Shown here: piece by piece, positions 36,607-45,530 of the stretch
How the letters are laid out: the number at the start of each line of letters is the position of its first letter
Position numbering within the stretch: the stretch's first letter is position 1
The notes under the pieces: generated by a model
What the model was told of the DNA's origin: nothing
The model's input: only the letters and a program-made list of their open reading frames with translations
The model's database searches: none
Source of the DNA: Malaciobacter molluscorum LMG 25693
GTDB taxonomy: Bacteria; Campylobacterota; Campylobacteria; Campylobacterales; Arcobacteraceae
Assembly (NCBI RefSeq): GCF_003544935.1
Contig: NZ_CP032098.1
Location: forward strand, 2,170,001-2,234,000
Reading direction: 5' to 3'
DNA: 64,000 nt
Translations under genes and position numbers: made by a program

Positions 36607-37124
36607 ATTTCAAAACATGATTTTGTAAAAATCTTTTTATTATCTATTTCAACCTTAAGTATATAAACTTCAGGTAAATAAGGTATTAAAAAGTTCTTTG
36701 GAAGTTTCTTTTCAATTAACTTTTCATCTGTTGCTATTTCTAAATAGTCACTTACTGGATATCTATGAATATCTTTTATTTTACCCAATACTATATCATC
36801 TTCAATTACATCACAATTTATAATATCAAACCAGAAATATTCATTATTTTCTAAACTACAATTTTCTTTAGTAAAATCTTCATTTGTAAATAATTCTTGA
36901 TTTGTTAATTTTTTTGCAACATCGACATCTTCATAAGATTCAAATTTAATAACACTTTTTGATTTGTTAAAAGAAATAACTTTTAATTGTAGGCTTTTAT
37001 TTGTAGTAAATGTAGCACCTTTTTTAAACTGTTCAGGAAAGTCAGTATCTAAATAGATTTTCAAATCACCTTTTAGTCCTACTGTCTTACCTAATTTTGC
37101 TACGTAAATCTTATCTTTAGACAT
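36591..37124 (-). CDS. rimM: Ribosome maturation factor RimM
   Basis: 177 residues with the N-terminal beta barrel starting VAKLGKTVGLKGDLKIYLDTD (glycine-rich RimM opening) and the C-terminal PRC-like domain with EYFWFDIINCDVI, LGKIKDIHRYPVSDYLEI and LIPYLPEVYI. RimM helps assemble the 30S head around S19. trmD and rplS, which follow rimM in many bacteria including Campylobacter, are absent; the flagellar region begins instead. Confidence 0.93.
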   Translation of the reverse strand: MSKDKIYVAKLGKTVGLKGDLKIYLDTDFPEQFKKGATFTTNKSLQLKVISFNKSKSVIKFESYEDVDVAKKLTNQELFTNEDFTKENCSLENNEYFWFDIINCDVIEDDIVLGKIKDIHRYPVSDYLEIATDEKLIEKKLPKNFLIPYLPEVYILKVEIDNKKIFTKSCFEILENS

Positions 37125-37135
37125 TTGTTTTGTTA

Positions 37136-37375
37136 TTAGTTCGATAACACTTGTATCTTATAAGATACACCATCTTTTGCTTTGCAACCATTTGCCATAA
37201 CTTTAAGAGCATTAATCATATTACCATTTTTACCAATTAGTTTACCAATATCTGCACTATTAGCTTTAATTGTTATTTCAGTAAATGTATCATCTACTTT
37301 CTCTTCTGATACATTTACCTCTTCTGGTTTACTTACAATTAATTTGGCATAGTTTTCTATAAAATTTACTATCAT
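37136..37375 (-). CDS. khpA: KH-domain RNA-binding protein KhpA
   Basis: 79 residues, a single KH domain with the GxxG loop in IGKLIGKNGNMINAL. It lies between rpsP and rimM, the standard place for KhpA. It binds RNA; in other bacteria it pairs with KhpB to affect cell shape and translation. Confidence 0.9.
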   Translation of the reverse strand: MIVNFIENYAKLIVSKPEEVNVSEEKVDDTFTEITIKANSADIGKLIGKNGNMINALKVMANGCKAKDGVSYKIQVLSN

Positions 37376-37390
37376 GTGAATAAGCTAAAA

Positions 37391-37618
37391 TTATTTAGTA
37401 GCTAATTTTTTAACTTTTTCAGAAGGTTTAGCTCCAACACTTAGCCAATAATTATATCTTTCTTCATCAATTTTTAGAACTTTTGGTTCAGATACTGGAT
37501 TATAGTATCCAATTGATTCAATCCAACCTGAATCTCTTCTTTTTCTTGAGTCTGTTACAACAATTCTATAAAATGGTTTTTTATTTCTACCCATTCTTGT
37601 TAATCTAATTACTGTCAT
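37391..37618 (-). CDS. rpsP: 30S ribosomal protein S16
   Basis: 75 residues, complete S16: [38 protein letters not shown] and the C-terminal [11 protein letters not shown]. First of the rpsP-khpA-rimM group. AAAGGAAAAAT precedes the ATG. Confidence 0.97.
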   Translation of the reverse strand: MTVIRLTRMGRNKKPFYRIVVTDSRKRRDSGWIESIGYYNPVSEPKVLKIDEERYNYWLSVGAKPSEKVKKLATK

Positions 37619-37645
37619 TTATTTTTCCTTTTATTTTTTGTTTAT

Positions 37646-37690
37646 AGTATTGAATTCTAAACTCAAGAGTTAAGTTTACAATTCAATACT
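37646..37690 (-). other. Long hairpin in the rpsP leader
   Basis: Outer 11-bp perfect stem AGTATTGAATT / AATTCAATACT with a nested 6-bp stem TAAACT / AGTTTA, separated by a single C.C mismatch. It lies between ffh and rpsP, 28 bases before the rpsP ATG. No U-run follows, so a leader or processing structure is as likely as a terminator. Confidence 0.5.
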
Positions 37691-37694
37691 ACAA

Positions 37695-37717
37695 CTAGAT
37701 AAATTTTTATTATCTAG
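37695..37717 (-). other. Hairpin at the ffh stop codon
   Basis: 8-bp perfect stem CTAGATAA / TTATCTAG with a 7-base loop; the ffh stop lies in it. No U-tract follows directly. It may stabilise the 3' end of ffh or work with the larger hairpin next to it. Confidence 0.45.
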
Positions 37718-39062
37718 GTATTTTTGGCATTCCACCAGGTCCCATTTGAGACAACATATTTTGTAAACCTTTCATTCCACCTTTTGAAGAAAGTTTTTTA
37801 GCCATTTTTGATGCATTTTTAAATTGTTTTAATATTTTATTAACTTGAACCTCTGATAATCCAGAACCATTTGCAATTCTTCTTTTTCTACTAGGATTAA
37901 TTAAGCTAGGTTGTTCTCTCTCTTTTTTTGTCATAGAACTAATCATAGCTTTTATTCTTTTTATTTCATCAGAGTTTTCAAAATCCATATCTTTTAACGG
38001 ACCTGCCATTTGAGAAAGTCCAGGAATCATTCCAATTATTGATTTCATTGAACCTAATTTACTCATCATTGCAAGTTGCTCTAAAAAATCATTAAAGTTA
38101 AATTCACCCTTTTTAATCTTTTTAGTAACTTCTTTAGCTTTCTTTTCATCAATAATAGCTGAAGTTTTTTCAGCAAGTCCTTCAATATCACCTAAACCTA
38201 GAAGTCTAGATACAATTCTATCTGGAATAAAAACTTCTAAATCTGGCATTTTTTCACCAATACCAATAAATCTTAAAGGAACTCCAACTTGATGGGCGAT
38301 AGAAAGAGCAACACCACCTTTTGTATCACCATCATATTTAGATAAAATAACTCCATCTATTCCGATTTTTTCTTTAAATGTTTGGGCTGTTTTAGTTGCA
38401 TCATGACCTGTTAAAGAATCAGCAACATAGAATATTTCATCAGGATTAATTGAATCTTTTATATTTGAAAGTTGAAGCATCAACTCTTCATCAATTGCTA
38501 ATCGACCTGCTGTATCTATTAATAACACATCATAAAGTTCTTTTTGTGCTTTTTCTTGTGCAGCCTTTGCAATTTTTACAGGATCATTTTCATTATCATC
38601 AAAATATATATCAACTTCAACTTGTGCTGCAATTTGTTTTAATTGTTCTACTGCTGCTAATCTTTGTAAATCACAAGCTGCAACTAATACTTTTTTCTTT
38701 CTAGTTTTTAAATAATTAGCTAATTTACCTGTTGTTGTTGTTTTACCAGAACCTTGAAGTCCTGTCATTAATATTGTTGTTGGAGGAGTATTTGAAAAAA
38801 CAAAACCTTGGTTACCCTCAGTTGTAAGAACTTTTGTAAATTGATTTTTAAGAGCATTTACAAAAGAGTCTTGACCTATTCCATTCTTTTTTGTTTCTAA
38901 TTCAACTTCAGTAACTAACTCTTTTGTTGTTTTATGATGAATATCTGCTTTTAATAAAGACTTTTTTAATTCTGTAGTTGCTTTTTTTAATGCTGCTGCA
39001 TCATCTTTGTGTCTAATTTTATTAATTGCGTTTTTCAGTGAGCCTGTTATTGAATCAAACAA
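37710..39062 (-). CDS. ffh: Signal recognition particle protein Ffh
   Basis: 450 residues. NG GTPase domain with GLQGSGKTTTTGKL, DLQRLAAVEQL, DTAGRL and SKYDGDTKGG; C-terminal Met-rich M domain (MSKLGSMKSIIGMIPGLSQMAG, RKRRIANGSGLSEVQVN) that binds SRP RNA and signal sequences. Full length. It targets membrane proteins to FtsY and SecYEG. The preceding 152-base region contains possible alternative RNA structures. Confidence 0.97.
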   Translation of the reverse strand: MFDSITGSLKNAINKIRHKDDAAALKKATTELKKSLLKADIHHKTTKELVTEVELETKKNGIGQDSFVNALKNQFTKVLTTEGNQGFVFSNTPPTTILMTGLQGSGKTTTTGKLANYLKTRKKKVLVAACDLQRLAAVEQLKQIAAQVEVDIYFDDNENDPVKIAKAAQEKAQKELYDVLLIDTAGRLAIDEELMLQLSNIKDSINPDEIFYVADSLTGHDATKTAQTFKEKIGIDGVILSKYDGDTKGGVALSIAHQVGVPLRFIGIGEKMPDLEVFIPDRIVSRLLGLGDIEGLAEKTSAIIDEKKAKEVTKKIKKGEFNFNDFLEQLAMMSKLGSMKSIIGMIPGLSQMAGPLKDMDFENSDEIKRIKAMISSMTKKEREQPSLINPSRKRRIANGSGLSEVQVNKILKQFKNASKMAKKLSSKGGMKGLQNMLSQMGPGGMPKIPR

Positions 39063-39128
39063 AATAAATCTCCAAACTTTTTTAAATTTTGTGGATTTTA
39101 CTGTTTGTTAACTTTAAAGTAGTTTAAA

Positions 39129-39193
39129 TAGGGGTATATTTAAGTTTTATTTAATATTTAATATTTTACAAACCCCTAAATAATGGGATTTGT
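39129..39193 (-). other. Possible alternative RNA structures upstream of ffh
   Basis: A hairpin at 39168-39193 pairs ACAAATCCC with GGGGTTTGT (one G.U on the minus-strand RNA, a mismatch on the plus strand). The same GGGG (39173-39176) could instead pair with CCCC at 39131-39134 through the 7-base repeat TAGGGGT / ACCCCTA. The region lies in the 152-base gap between the RluA-type gene and ffh. Two mutually exclusive pairings are visible; function is unknown. Confidence 0.3.
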
Positions 39194-39214
39194 ATTTTCA
39201 AATAAACTTAATAT

Positions 39215-39958
39215 TTAATTAAAGTCAAATACTCTAAATTCTTTTGGTTCTGGTGCTTCAAAAACATAATCAAAAATTTTAGTAATTTTTGAATGTAGTA
39301 ATACTCTATTTACATTAGGATTTGTTTTTCCATAAATTTTATCTCCAATTATTGGAAATCCTAAGTGATTTAAATGTACTCTAATTTGGTGAGTTCTTCC
39401 TGTATCAATTACTACTTTTATTTTTGATTTATGTCCTTCAACAAACATTGGATAAATTGTTGTAGTTGCAGGTTTACCTTTTTTATCAATTTTTGATTTT
39501 GCTACACCTTTATTTTTTATTGTCAAAATTGGTTTATCTACAACAATTTCATCAATTACTTTACCTTCAACTATAGCAACATACTCTTTGTAAACTCTAT
39601 TTTCTTTAAACTCTTTAATAGCTTTTTTTTGGAATTCTTCATTTTTTGCAAAAAGCATAACTCCACTAGTTTCTTTATCTAATCTATTTAATAAAAAATA
39701 ATCTTCATATTTTTTTTGTATTTCATCTGTAGTCATATAAGCAGGCTTATTAATTGCTAATATATCATCATCCTGAAATATTATATCTATATTTGCAAGT
39801 TTTTTTACAGTGAATTTTGTATTTTCTTTAATTTCACCTCTTGCAATTAAAATCTTTTTTCCATTAGCTCTTACTAAACCTCTATCAATTAACTCTTTTG
39901 CTTTTGAATTTGAGATTTTTTCTTGTTTTGCTAAAAGTTTGTACGCTTTATCATACAT
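39215..39958 (-). CDS. RluA-family RNA pseudouridine synthase
   Basis: 247 residues. An S4-like N-terminal segment (ISNSKAKELIDRGLVRANGK) is followed by the catalytic domain with NRLDKETSGVMLFAK; Asp94 is the catalytic aspartate. TGRTHQIRVHLNHLGFPIIGD is the family's second landmark. It isomerises uridine in rRNA or tRNA; the exact site cannot be told. It overlaps the end of waaA by 8 bases. Confidence 0.9.
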   Translation of the reverse strand: MYDKAYKLLAKQEKISNSKAKELIDRGLVRANGKKILIARGEIKENTKFTVKKLANIDIIFQDDDILAINKPAYMTTDEIQKKYEDYFLLNRLDKETSGVMLFAKNEEFQKKAIKEFKENRVYKEYVAIVEGKVIDEIVVDKPILTIKNKGVAKSKIDKKGKPATTTIYPMFVEGHKSKIKVVIDTGRTHQIRVHLNHLGFPIIGDKIYGKTNPNVNRVLLHSKITKIFDYVFEAPEPKEFRVFDFN

Positions 39959-41096
39959 TTTTTAATTCCTTTATAATAGGTTCTATTGAACCAGCTTTCG
40001 CTAATTTTGGTTTTTCTAATTCATCACATTTAGATAAATATTGTTTTAACTGACTATTTTCAATTATATAATAATTATCAATACATTCAAAAAGTGATTT
40101 TTGGTTAAAAATCTCTTTACCACTTATAATTTTACATCCAAAAAATGCAGGTTCCACAGGATTATGTCCACCAATCTTTTCAAATGCACCACCTAATATT
40201 ACAACATCAGAAATTGCATAAATATTATTTAATTCACCCATTTTATCTACAAGAATTATATCAGAATTAAAATCCTCTTGTTGAGAAAACCTATGATATG
40301 TAAGAATATTTTTATGACAATAATCGTTTATTAATTCATTTACTTTTTCAAATCTTTCAGGGTGTCTTGGAACGATCACTAACTTACCAAATTTTCTATC
40401 ATAAGAATTTAGTATTAACTCTTCTTCATTTTCATGAGTACTTCCAGCAGTAATTAAAGTTTCACTAATTTTTTCAAACTTTTTTGTAATTTTTGGAAGT
40501 TGAGCAAGTTTAATATTTCCAATCACTTCAATATTCTTTGCACCTAAATATGAAAGTCTTTGTTTATCAATTTCACTTTGAGCAAAAACCTTATCAATAT
40601 TTTTAAATATAAATTTATAAAACCATCTCATTTTTTTATATGAGTTATATGATTTATCTGATATTCTTGCATTAATCAAAAAGGTTTTTGCTCCTTTTCT
40701 TTTTGCGCATAAAAAAAGCATAAACCAAAGTTCTGCTTCCATAACAACTAAAGCTTTTTGTCTATTTATCCAAAAAGGTAAAAATATCTCATAAGGTAAA
40801 TATCGTACATTATTTGTATGTTTTGATGCTTCTTCAAATCCAGTATTTGTAATTACAGAAAGATTACAATCAGCAAACTCTTCAATTAAAGGTTTAAGAG
40901 CAACTGTTTCTCCCATAGAACAACTATGAAACCATACTTTATTTTTATTATCAAATTTTGGATTATTTTTTAAGAAAAACTTTGCAGGAATTGCAACTTG
41001 ATATTTTTTATTTTTTAATTTAAATAAAATAAGAGGCAAAGCAATTATATAAACAATAATTGCTAAAATATAATAAAAAAATGAAAAGAGGCTCAA
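39951..41096 (-). CDS. waaA: Kdo transferase WaaA (KdtA)
   Basis: 381 residues. One N-terminal membrane anchor (about 4-24) and a GT-B glycosyltransferase with VWFHSCSMGETVALKPL, in which the Glu is catalytic, and ILGGAFEKIGGHNPVEPAFFG for the donor site. WaaA adds Kdo from CMP-Kdo to lipid A at the inner membrane. It lies in a conserved housekeeping string, just after the zinc-ribbon gene. Confidence 0.94.
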   Translation of the reverse strand: MSLFSFFYYILAIIVYIIALPLILFKLKNKKYQVAIPAKFFLKNNPKFDNKNKVWFHSCSMGETVALKPLIEEFADCNLSVITNTGFEEASKHTNNVRYLPYEIFLPFWINRQKALVVMEAELWFMLFLCAKRKGAKTFLINARISDKSYNSYKKMRWFYKFIFKNIDKVFAQSEIDKQRLSYLGAKNIEVIGNIKLAQLPKITKKFEKISETLITAGSTHENEEELILNSYDRKFGKLVIVPRHPERFEKVNELINDYCHKNILTYHRFSQQEDFNSDIILVDKMGELNNIYAISDVVILGGAFEKIGGHNPVEPAFFGCKIISGKEIFNQKSLFECIDNYYIIENSQLKQYLSKCDELEKPKLAKAGSIEPIIKELKNV

Positions 41097-41098
41097 GA

Positions 41099-41818
41099 TT
41101 AAGCCTCTACAGTTTCATCTTCTTTATAAAGGATTCTTCCACAATGAGGACAATTTATTATCTCATCTGATTTAATAACTTCTGCATAAGTTTTGTCATT
41201 AATTTTCATAAAACATCCATAACAAGCTTGTTTTTTAACTGGAACAACAGCTGTGTCTTTTGCCCATCTTTTAATTTTTTCATAGAAAGTTAAAATTTTA
41301 TTATCAAATTTTTCTAAAAGTTCACTTCTTTCTTGATAAACAGAATTTCTCTCTTTATTAATATTTTCAATTTTTTCATCAACTGAAACTTGAATCTCTT
41401 TAATTGAGTCTTCTTCTTCTGCTAATTTTTCTTGGAACTCTTTTAGTTGAGACTCTTTCTCTTCTGTAATTTCATCAAGTCTTGCAATCTCTTCATTTGC
41501 AAAAGAAATTTGCTCTTTTGTAATTTCTTCTTCTAACTGTAATGCTTTTAACTCTTTTTCATTTTGAACTTCATTATGTTTTCTTGAAATATCATCTAAT
41601 TTAGTTTTTAATTCTGCTAAATGAATGTTATTTTTAGTTCTTTTTGATTTAACATCATCAATTTGTGCGTAAGTATCATTTATTGATGTTTTAATAGCTT
41701 CTGCTGTTTCTACAAAAGTAGCTAATTTTGCTTTTTCATTCTCAATTTGAGGTTCAAACATACTAATTTTAGTATCAAACTTAGATAATTTAACTAGATC
41801 CTCTAAATATTTATTCAA
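41099..41818 (-). CDS. Coiled-coil protein with C4 zinc ribbon
   Basis: 239 residues: a long charged coiled coil (about 20-180) followed by a zinc ribbon with Cys pairs CYGC and CPHC. This is the CT398/HP0958 (FlgZ)-type family. In Helicobacter pylori HP0958 stabilises RpoN and binds flagellin mRNA, but here the gene sits in a housekeeping string and no RpoN is in the window. It overlaps the Nif3-like start region by 8 bases. Confidence 0.8.
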   Translation of the reverse strand: MNKYLEDLVKLSKFDTKISMFEPQIENEKAKLATFVETAEAIKTSINDTYAQIDDVKSKRTKNNIHLAELKTKLDDISRKHNEVQNEKELKALQLEEEITKEQISFANEEIARLDEITEEKESQLKEFQEKLAEEEDSIKEIQVSVDEKIENINKERNSVYQERSELLEKFDNKILTFYEKIKRWAKDTAVVPVKKQACYGCFMKINDKTYAEVIKSDEIINCPHCGRILYKEDETVEA

Positions 41819-42587
41819 CTGTTTCTCCTTGTATACAAAACTTAAATGGATTTTTCGAAGCTGATATTATAGCTTTTAATTTATTTTTTTTCAAATTTTT
41901 TTCTAATAGTCCCATTAAAAGGGTATTAAAATACTTTTCACTTTCATAATGTCTTATATCAATTAAAGATATTCCTCTAGATTTTGCATCCATTGCTTCA
42001 TGATACTTAATATCACCAGTTAAAAAACAATCCGCATCTACTTCACTTAATAAAGACATTCCAGCACCAGTAACTATTCCTACTTTTTTTACTACTTGAT
42101 TACACTTTACAACATTTGTTGATTTAATTGCTAATTTAGATGTAATATCTTTTGCAAAAGTATCAAAATCCTTATTCACATTTGCATAAAGTATAAAATC
42201 ATTTATATCATCTTTTTTTATTACATCTAATTTTAAAATCTCTTTTGCAACATATTCATTTAAATGAGTTTTATCAATATTCGTATGCATTGAGATTAAA
42301 GATATATTCTTTTTAATCAGTACTCTTAATAATTTTGTACAATAATCATCAAAATTTATCTTTTTAAGAGGAGAAAATATTAAAGGATGATGAGTGATGA
42401 TAAGAGAATTTTCTTCCACTTCATCTAAAAACTCTTCATCCAAATCAATACTTATATATACTTTTTCTACTTCATTTTCCTTATTACCAACTAAAAGACC
42501 ACTATTATCCCATTTTTCTTGTAAATAAAAAGGTGAAATTTTATCTAAAATATTATAAATATCAATTACTTTCAATTTATCTTCCAA
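41811..42587 (-). CDS. Nif3-like dinuclear metal-centre protein (DUF34)
   Basis: 258 residues. Metal-binding landmarks include [11 protein letters not shown] near residue 62, SMHTNIDKT near 98, and a C-terminal DIRHYESE. Nif3-like proteins form hexameric toroids with two metal ions; the biochemical function is not settled (a GTP cyclohydrolase-like role has been proposed for some). Its position between glyQ and the zinc-ribbon gene is conserved in related genomes. Confidence 0.88.
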   Translation of the reverse strand: MEDKLKVIDIYNILDKISPFYLQEKWDNSGLLVGNKENEVEKVYISIDLDEEFLDEVEENSLIITHHPLIFSPLKKINFDDYCTKLLRVLIKKNISLISMHTNIDKTHLNEYVAKEILKLDVIKKDDINDFILYANVNKDFDTFAKDITSKLAIKSTNVVKCNQVVKKVGIVTGAGMSLLSEVDADCFLTGDIKYHEAMDAKSRGISLIDIRHYESEKYFNTLLMGLLEKNLKKNKLKAIISASKNPFKFCIQGETVE

Positions 42588-43458
42588 CTCTTTTTAATCT
42601 ATCTTGTTCTTGTTCTTTATATAAAACTGCACAACCTTGCGCTAGTTCTCTTACTTTTAAAATATAATTTTGTCTTTCAGTAACAGAGATTGCTTTTCTT
42701 GCATCTAAAGTATTAAATGCATGAGAAGCCAACATACACTGGTCATATGCAGGTAAAGGAAGTCCTGCTTCAAGACAAGATTTACATTCATTAAAAGCAT
42801 CATCAAAATGTTTAAATAACATTTGAGTATTTGCTACTTCAAAGTTGTATTTAGAGAATTCATACTCTCCTTCTTTATGAACATCTGCATATGTTGTTTT
42901 TCCATGTTTATTTTCATTCCAAACAATATCAAATACAGAATCAACACCTTGTAAATACATTGCAAGTCTTTCAGTACCATAAGTAATTTCAACTGCAACA
43001 GGGTCACAAGCTAATCCACCTACCTGTTGAAAATATGTAAATTGAGTAACTTCCATACCATCTAACCATACTTCCCAACCAAGTCCCCAAGCTCCAAGAG
43101 TTGGAGATTCCCAGTTGTCTTCTACAAATCTAATATCATGTTTTGAAATATCTAAACCTAAATACTCTAATGATTGTAAATATAAATCTTGAATATTTTC
43201 TGGACTTGGTTTTATTAATACTTGAAATTGATAATAAGCTCCCAATCTATTTGGATTTTCTCCATATCTTCCATCTGTTGGTCTTCTACTTGGTGCAACA
43301 TAAGCTGTACTCCAAGGAGTTGAATCTAAACTTCTTAATATTGTAGCTGGATGGAAAGTACCAGCACCTGCAGGAATATCATAAGGTTGAACAATATTAC
43401 AACCTTGTTCAGCCCAAAATTGTTGAAGTTTTAATAACATATTTGAAAATGTAATCAT
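42577..43458 (-). CDS. glyQ: Glycyl-tRNA synthetase alpha subunit GlyQ
   Basis: 293 residues with the class II catalytic landmarks [38 protein letters not shown] and [16 protein letters not shown], all characteristic of the alpha chain of the (alpha-beta)2 enzyme that charges tRNA-Gly. glyS is not in the window, as is common in Campylobacterota. It follows the glutaredoxin-like gene with no gap. Confidence 0.97.
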   Translation of the reverse strand: MITFSNMLLKLQQFWAEQGCNIVQPYDIPAGAGTFHPATILRSLDSTPWSTAYVAPSRRPTDGRYGENPNRLGAYYQFQVLIKPSPENIQDLYLQSLEYLGLDISKHDIRFVEDNWESPTLGAWGLGWEVWLDGMEVTQFTYFQQVGGLACDPVAVEITYGTERLAMYLQGVDSVFDIVWNENKHGKTTYADVHKEGEYEFSKYNFEVANTQMLFKHFDDAFNECKSCLEAGLPLPAYDQCMLASHAFNTLDARKAISVTERQNYILKVRELAQGCAVLYKEQEQDRLKRVGR

Positions 43459-43692
43459 TTATTTAATTCCTAATTCTTTATTTATTTTTTCTTTATCAAA
43501 ACCACAGATCCAACAATTTCCTATTAAAACTACAGGAGCGCCATTACATCCATGCTTTTGACAATCTTTTAATGCTTGTTTGTTTCTTGATACGTCAATT
43601 TGATTGTATCTTATATTTTTAGATTTAAAGTAAGCTTTAGCCTTCTCGCACCATTTACAATTAGGAATAGTAAACAATGCGATAGGTTTCAT
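43459..43692 (-). CDS. Glutaredoxin-like protein
   Basis: 77 residues with the thioredoxin fold. A CKWC redox motif lies at 12-15 and the cis-Pro at GAPVVLIG. Two further cysteine pairs (CQKHGC and CWIC) are unusual for a small glutaredoxin and might bind metal. Encoded between purE and glyQ with gaps of one base or none. Confidence 0.8.
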   Translation of the reverse strand: MKPIALFTIPNCKWCEKAKAYFKSKNIRYNQIDVSRNKQALKDCQKHGCNGAPVVLIGNCWICGFDKEKINKELGIK

Positions 43693-43693
43693 A

Positions 43694-44188
43694 TTATAAA
43701 ATAACTTCTATTTCTTTAGAATCAGCTTCAACAGCTTTTGATTTAACAATTCTGTCTTCTTTAAGTTTAACTGACAATTCTTTATCAGAAATCGCTAGAA
43801 TTTGCATTGCTAAATATGCAGCATTTATAGCACCTGTTCTTCCTAAAGCAACTGTAGCTACAGGCATACCAGAAGGCATTTGAACAGTAGAAAGCATTGC
43901 ATCCATCCCATCCATTGCTCCACCTTTCATTGGAACACCAATAACAGGTTTAGTTGTAGTTGCAGCTAATGCACCAGCTAAATGAGCAGCCATTCCTGCA
44001 GCAGCAATAAATGCAATTGCACCTTTTTCCTCTGCATTTTTAACATACTCTTTAGTTCTTTCTGGACTTCTGTGAGCTGAAGAGATAATCATCTCATAAT
44101 TTACATTGAATTTTTCAAATGTATCAGCACAGTTTTTCATAACTTCATAATCTGACTTACTTCCCATTATTATAGAAACAAAGCTCAT
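43694..44188 (-). CDS. purE: N5-carboxyaminoimidazole ribonucleotide mutase PurE
   Basis: 164 residues. IMGSKSDYEVM near the N-terminus, SAHRSPERT and VGVPM(K)GGAMDGMDAMLSTVQMP (here IGVPMKGGAMDGMDAML) are the PurE active-site segments. It converts N5-CAIR to CAIR in purine synthesis. A TATTAT-containing AT-rich gap precedes it, so it may have its own promoter. Confidence 0.95.
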   Translation of the reverse strand: MSFVSIIMGSKSDYEVMKNCADTFEKFNVNYEMIISSAHRSPERTKEYVKNAEEKGAIAFIAAAGMAAHLAGALAATTTKPVIGVPMKGGAMDGMDAMLSTVQMPSGMPVATVALGRTGAINAAYLAMQILAISDKELSVKLKEDRIVKSKAVEADSKEIEVIL

Positions 44189-44231
44189 TTTTTCCCTTAT
44201 AATTTTTTTTTGGTATAATATTTTATCTAAT

Positions 44232-45530
44232 TTAATCTAATAGTTTTATAATCTTATCTATTTTAATATTTTGCCAACTTTCAAATCTATTAAGTACAAG
44301 GGAATTTTCATCAAATTTAAAAAATGATAAATTCTTAGACTTATCATTAACTACAACTGCTTTTACATAATTATAGTTTTTTATTCTTTTTAATGGATTC
44401 TCATTTGTAAATAAAACAATAGTTGGAATAAAAAATACATCACTTATATGATACGTTGAAGTATCTACTGTAATAATATTATTTACATTTGAAACAATAT
44501 AAGCAAAATCTAGAAAACTTTTAGAATAGTTCGACACACTAACGAAGGCATCATCATTTATTCCATCTATATTTAAAGCACTTACAATAACATAATCATT
44601 TAACTTATTTAAAAGTTCTTTAACTATTTTGGATGCAATTTCTTTTGGAATAGATCTCTTTACATCTGCTGAATAAGGATGAAATAAAAGGATTTTACCC
44701 TTTAATTTTAACTCTTCAAACTTTTCAACAAGTGATTTACTAGGTTTATATTTACTTAAATCTAATGTATTGTATTTTCTATGTTCTGTTATTTTTGTAA
44801 AATCTATTCCAAATTTATAAAGCCATGCATCAACATAGTTTAATTCTTTATAATAAGCCTGTTTTGTTACTAGACTTGTATCAATAAAATAATCATAATT
44901 AAACAATTTTTTTACACTTATTGATAAAGCTGAAACATTTGATATAAAATACTGATTTGAGAATATTTGTCTATCTCTTGTAAATTGTTTATTATCTGAA
45001 GAGTTTAAAAAGAGTTCTATTTTTACAGTTTTAAACTTCTTTTTAAGCTCTTCATAAAGAATCCTTATAGCAGTACATGAAGCAATCATCTCTCCAATAT
45101 CAAAACCAACATTACCAATAATTGCCAGTTTTATATCTTGCTTCAAACTATTTTTAATTTCATCTTCCAAGAAGACTTGATTATTATCTAAAAATAAAGA
45201 TACATAATCTAAATTATCACTATAATCTTTAATCTTTGTATTAAGTAATTTCTTACTATTGGTTATATTTAAAAATTCATTTTTATTTTGTATTCCTAAC
45301 TCTTTGGGAAAATATTCAAGAGTTCTAACTCTTTTTTCAACAATAACTTTGGCTTGATATTTTTCAGATATTTGAGTAAAAACTTGTTTTAAATTTTGGA
45401 AATCTTCATAAGTAGTTATATAAAGAGTATCATTAAGTAAATTTGATGGATTTTTTAGTTTAACATACGAAACTAAAGTTCCATCAGTAGTTTTAATATT
45501 TATATTTTCAGTAACTCTAAATATTACCAT
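44232..45530 (-). CDS. GT-B (heptosyltransferase-like) protein, unassigned
   Basis: 432 residues. The C-terminal half has a GT9-like pattern: GKILLFHPYSADVKRSIPKEIASKIV followed by ITVDTSTYHISDVFFIPTIVLFTNENP, resembling the ADP-heptose:LPS transferase nucleotide-sugar domain. The N-terminal 140 residues are not recognised. No signal peptide or membrane segment. It lies between the U32 gene and purE, neighbours that I remember as adjacent in Campylobacter jejuni, so this gene looks like an insertion. It might modify LPS, flagellin or another glycan. Confidence 0.55.
   Translation of the reverse strand: MVIFRVTENINIKTTDGTLVSYVKLKNPSNLLNDTLYITTYEDFQNLKQVFTQISEKYQAKVIVEKRVRTLEYFPKELGIQNKNEFLNITNSKKLLNTKIKDYSDNLDYVSLFLDNNQVFLEDEIKNSLKQDIKLAIIGNVGFDIGEMIASCTAIRILYEELKKKFKTVKIELFLNSSDNKQFTRDRQIFSNQYFISNVSALSISVKKLFNYDYFIDTSLVTKQAYYKELNYVDAWLYKFGIDFTKITEHRKYNTLDLSKYKPSKSLVEKFEELKLKGKILLFHPYSADVKRSIPKEIASKIVKELLNKLNDYVIVSALNIDGINDDAFVSVSNYSKSFLDFAYIVSNVNNIITVDTSTYHISDVFFIPTIVLFTNENPLKRIKNYNYVKAVVVNDKSKNLSFFKFDENSLVLNRFESWQNIKIDKIIKLLD

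Noticed and set aside
39063-39214. Possible SRP RNA gene (ffs) beside ffh
   Set aside because: The conserved SRP RNA loop and domain IV sequence are not present; only AT-rich DNA with short stems.
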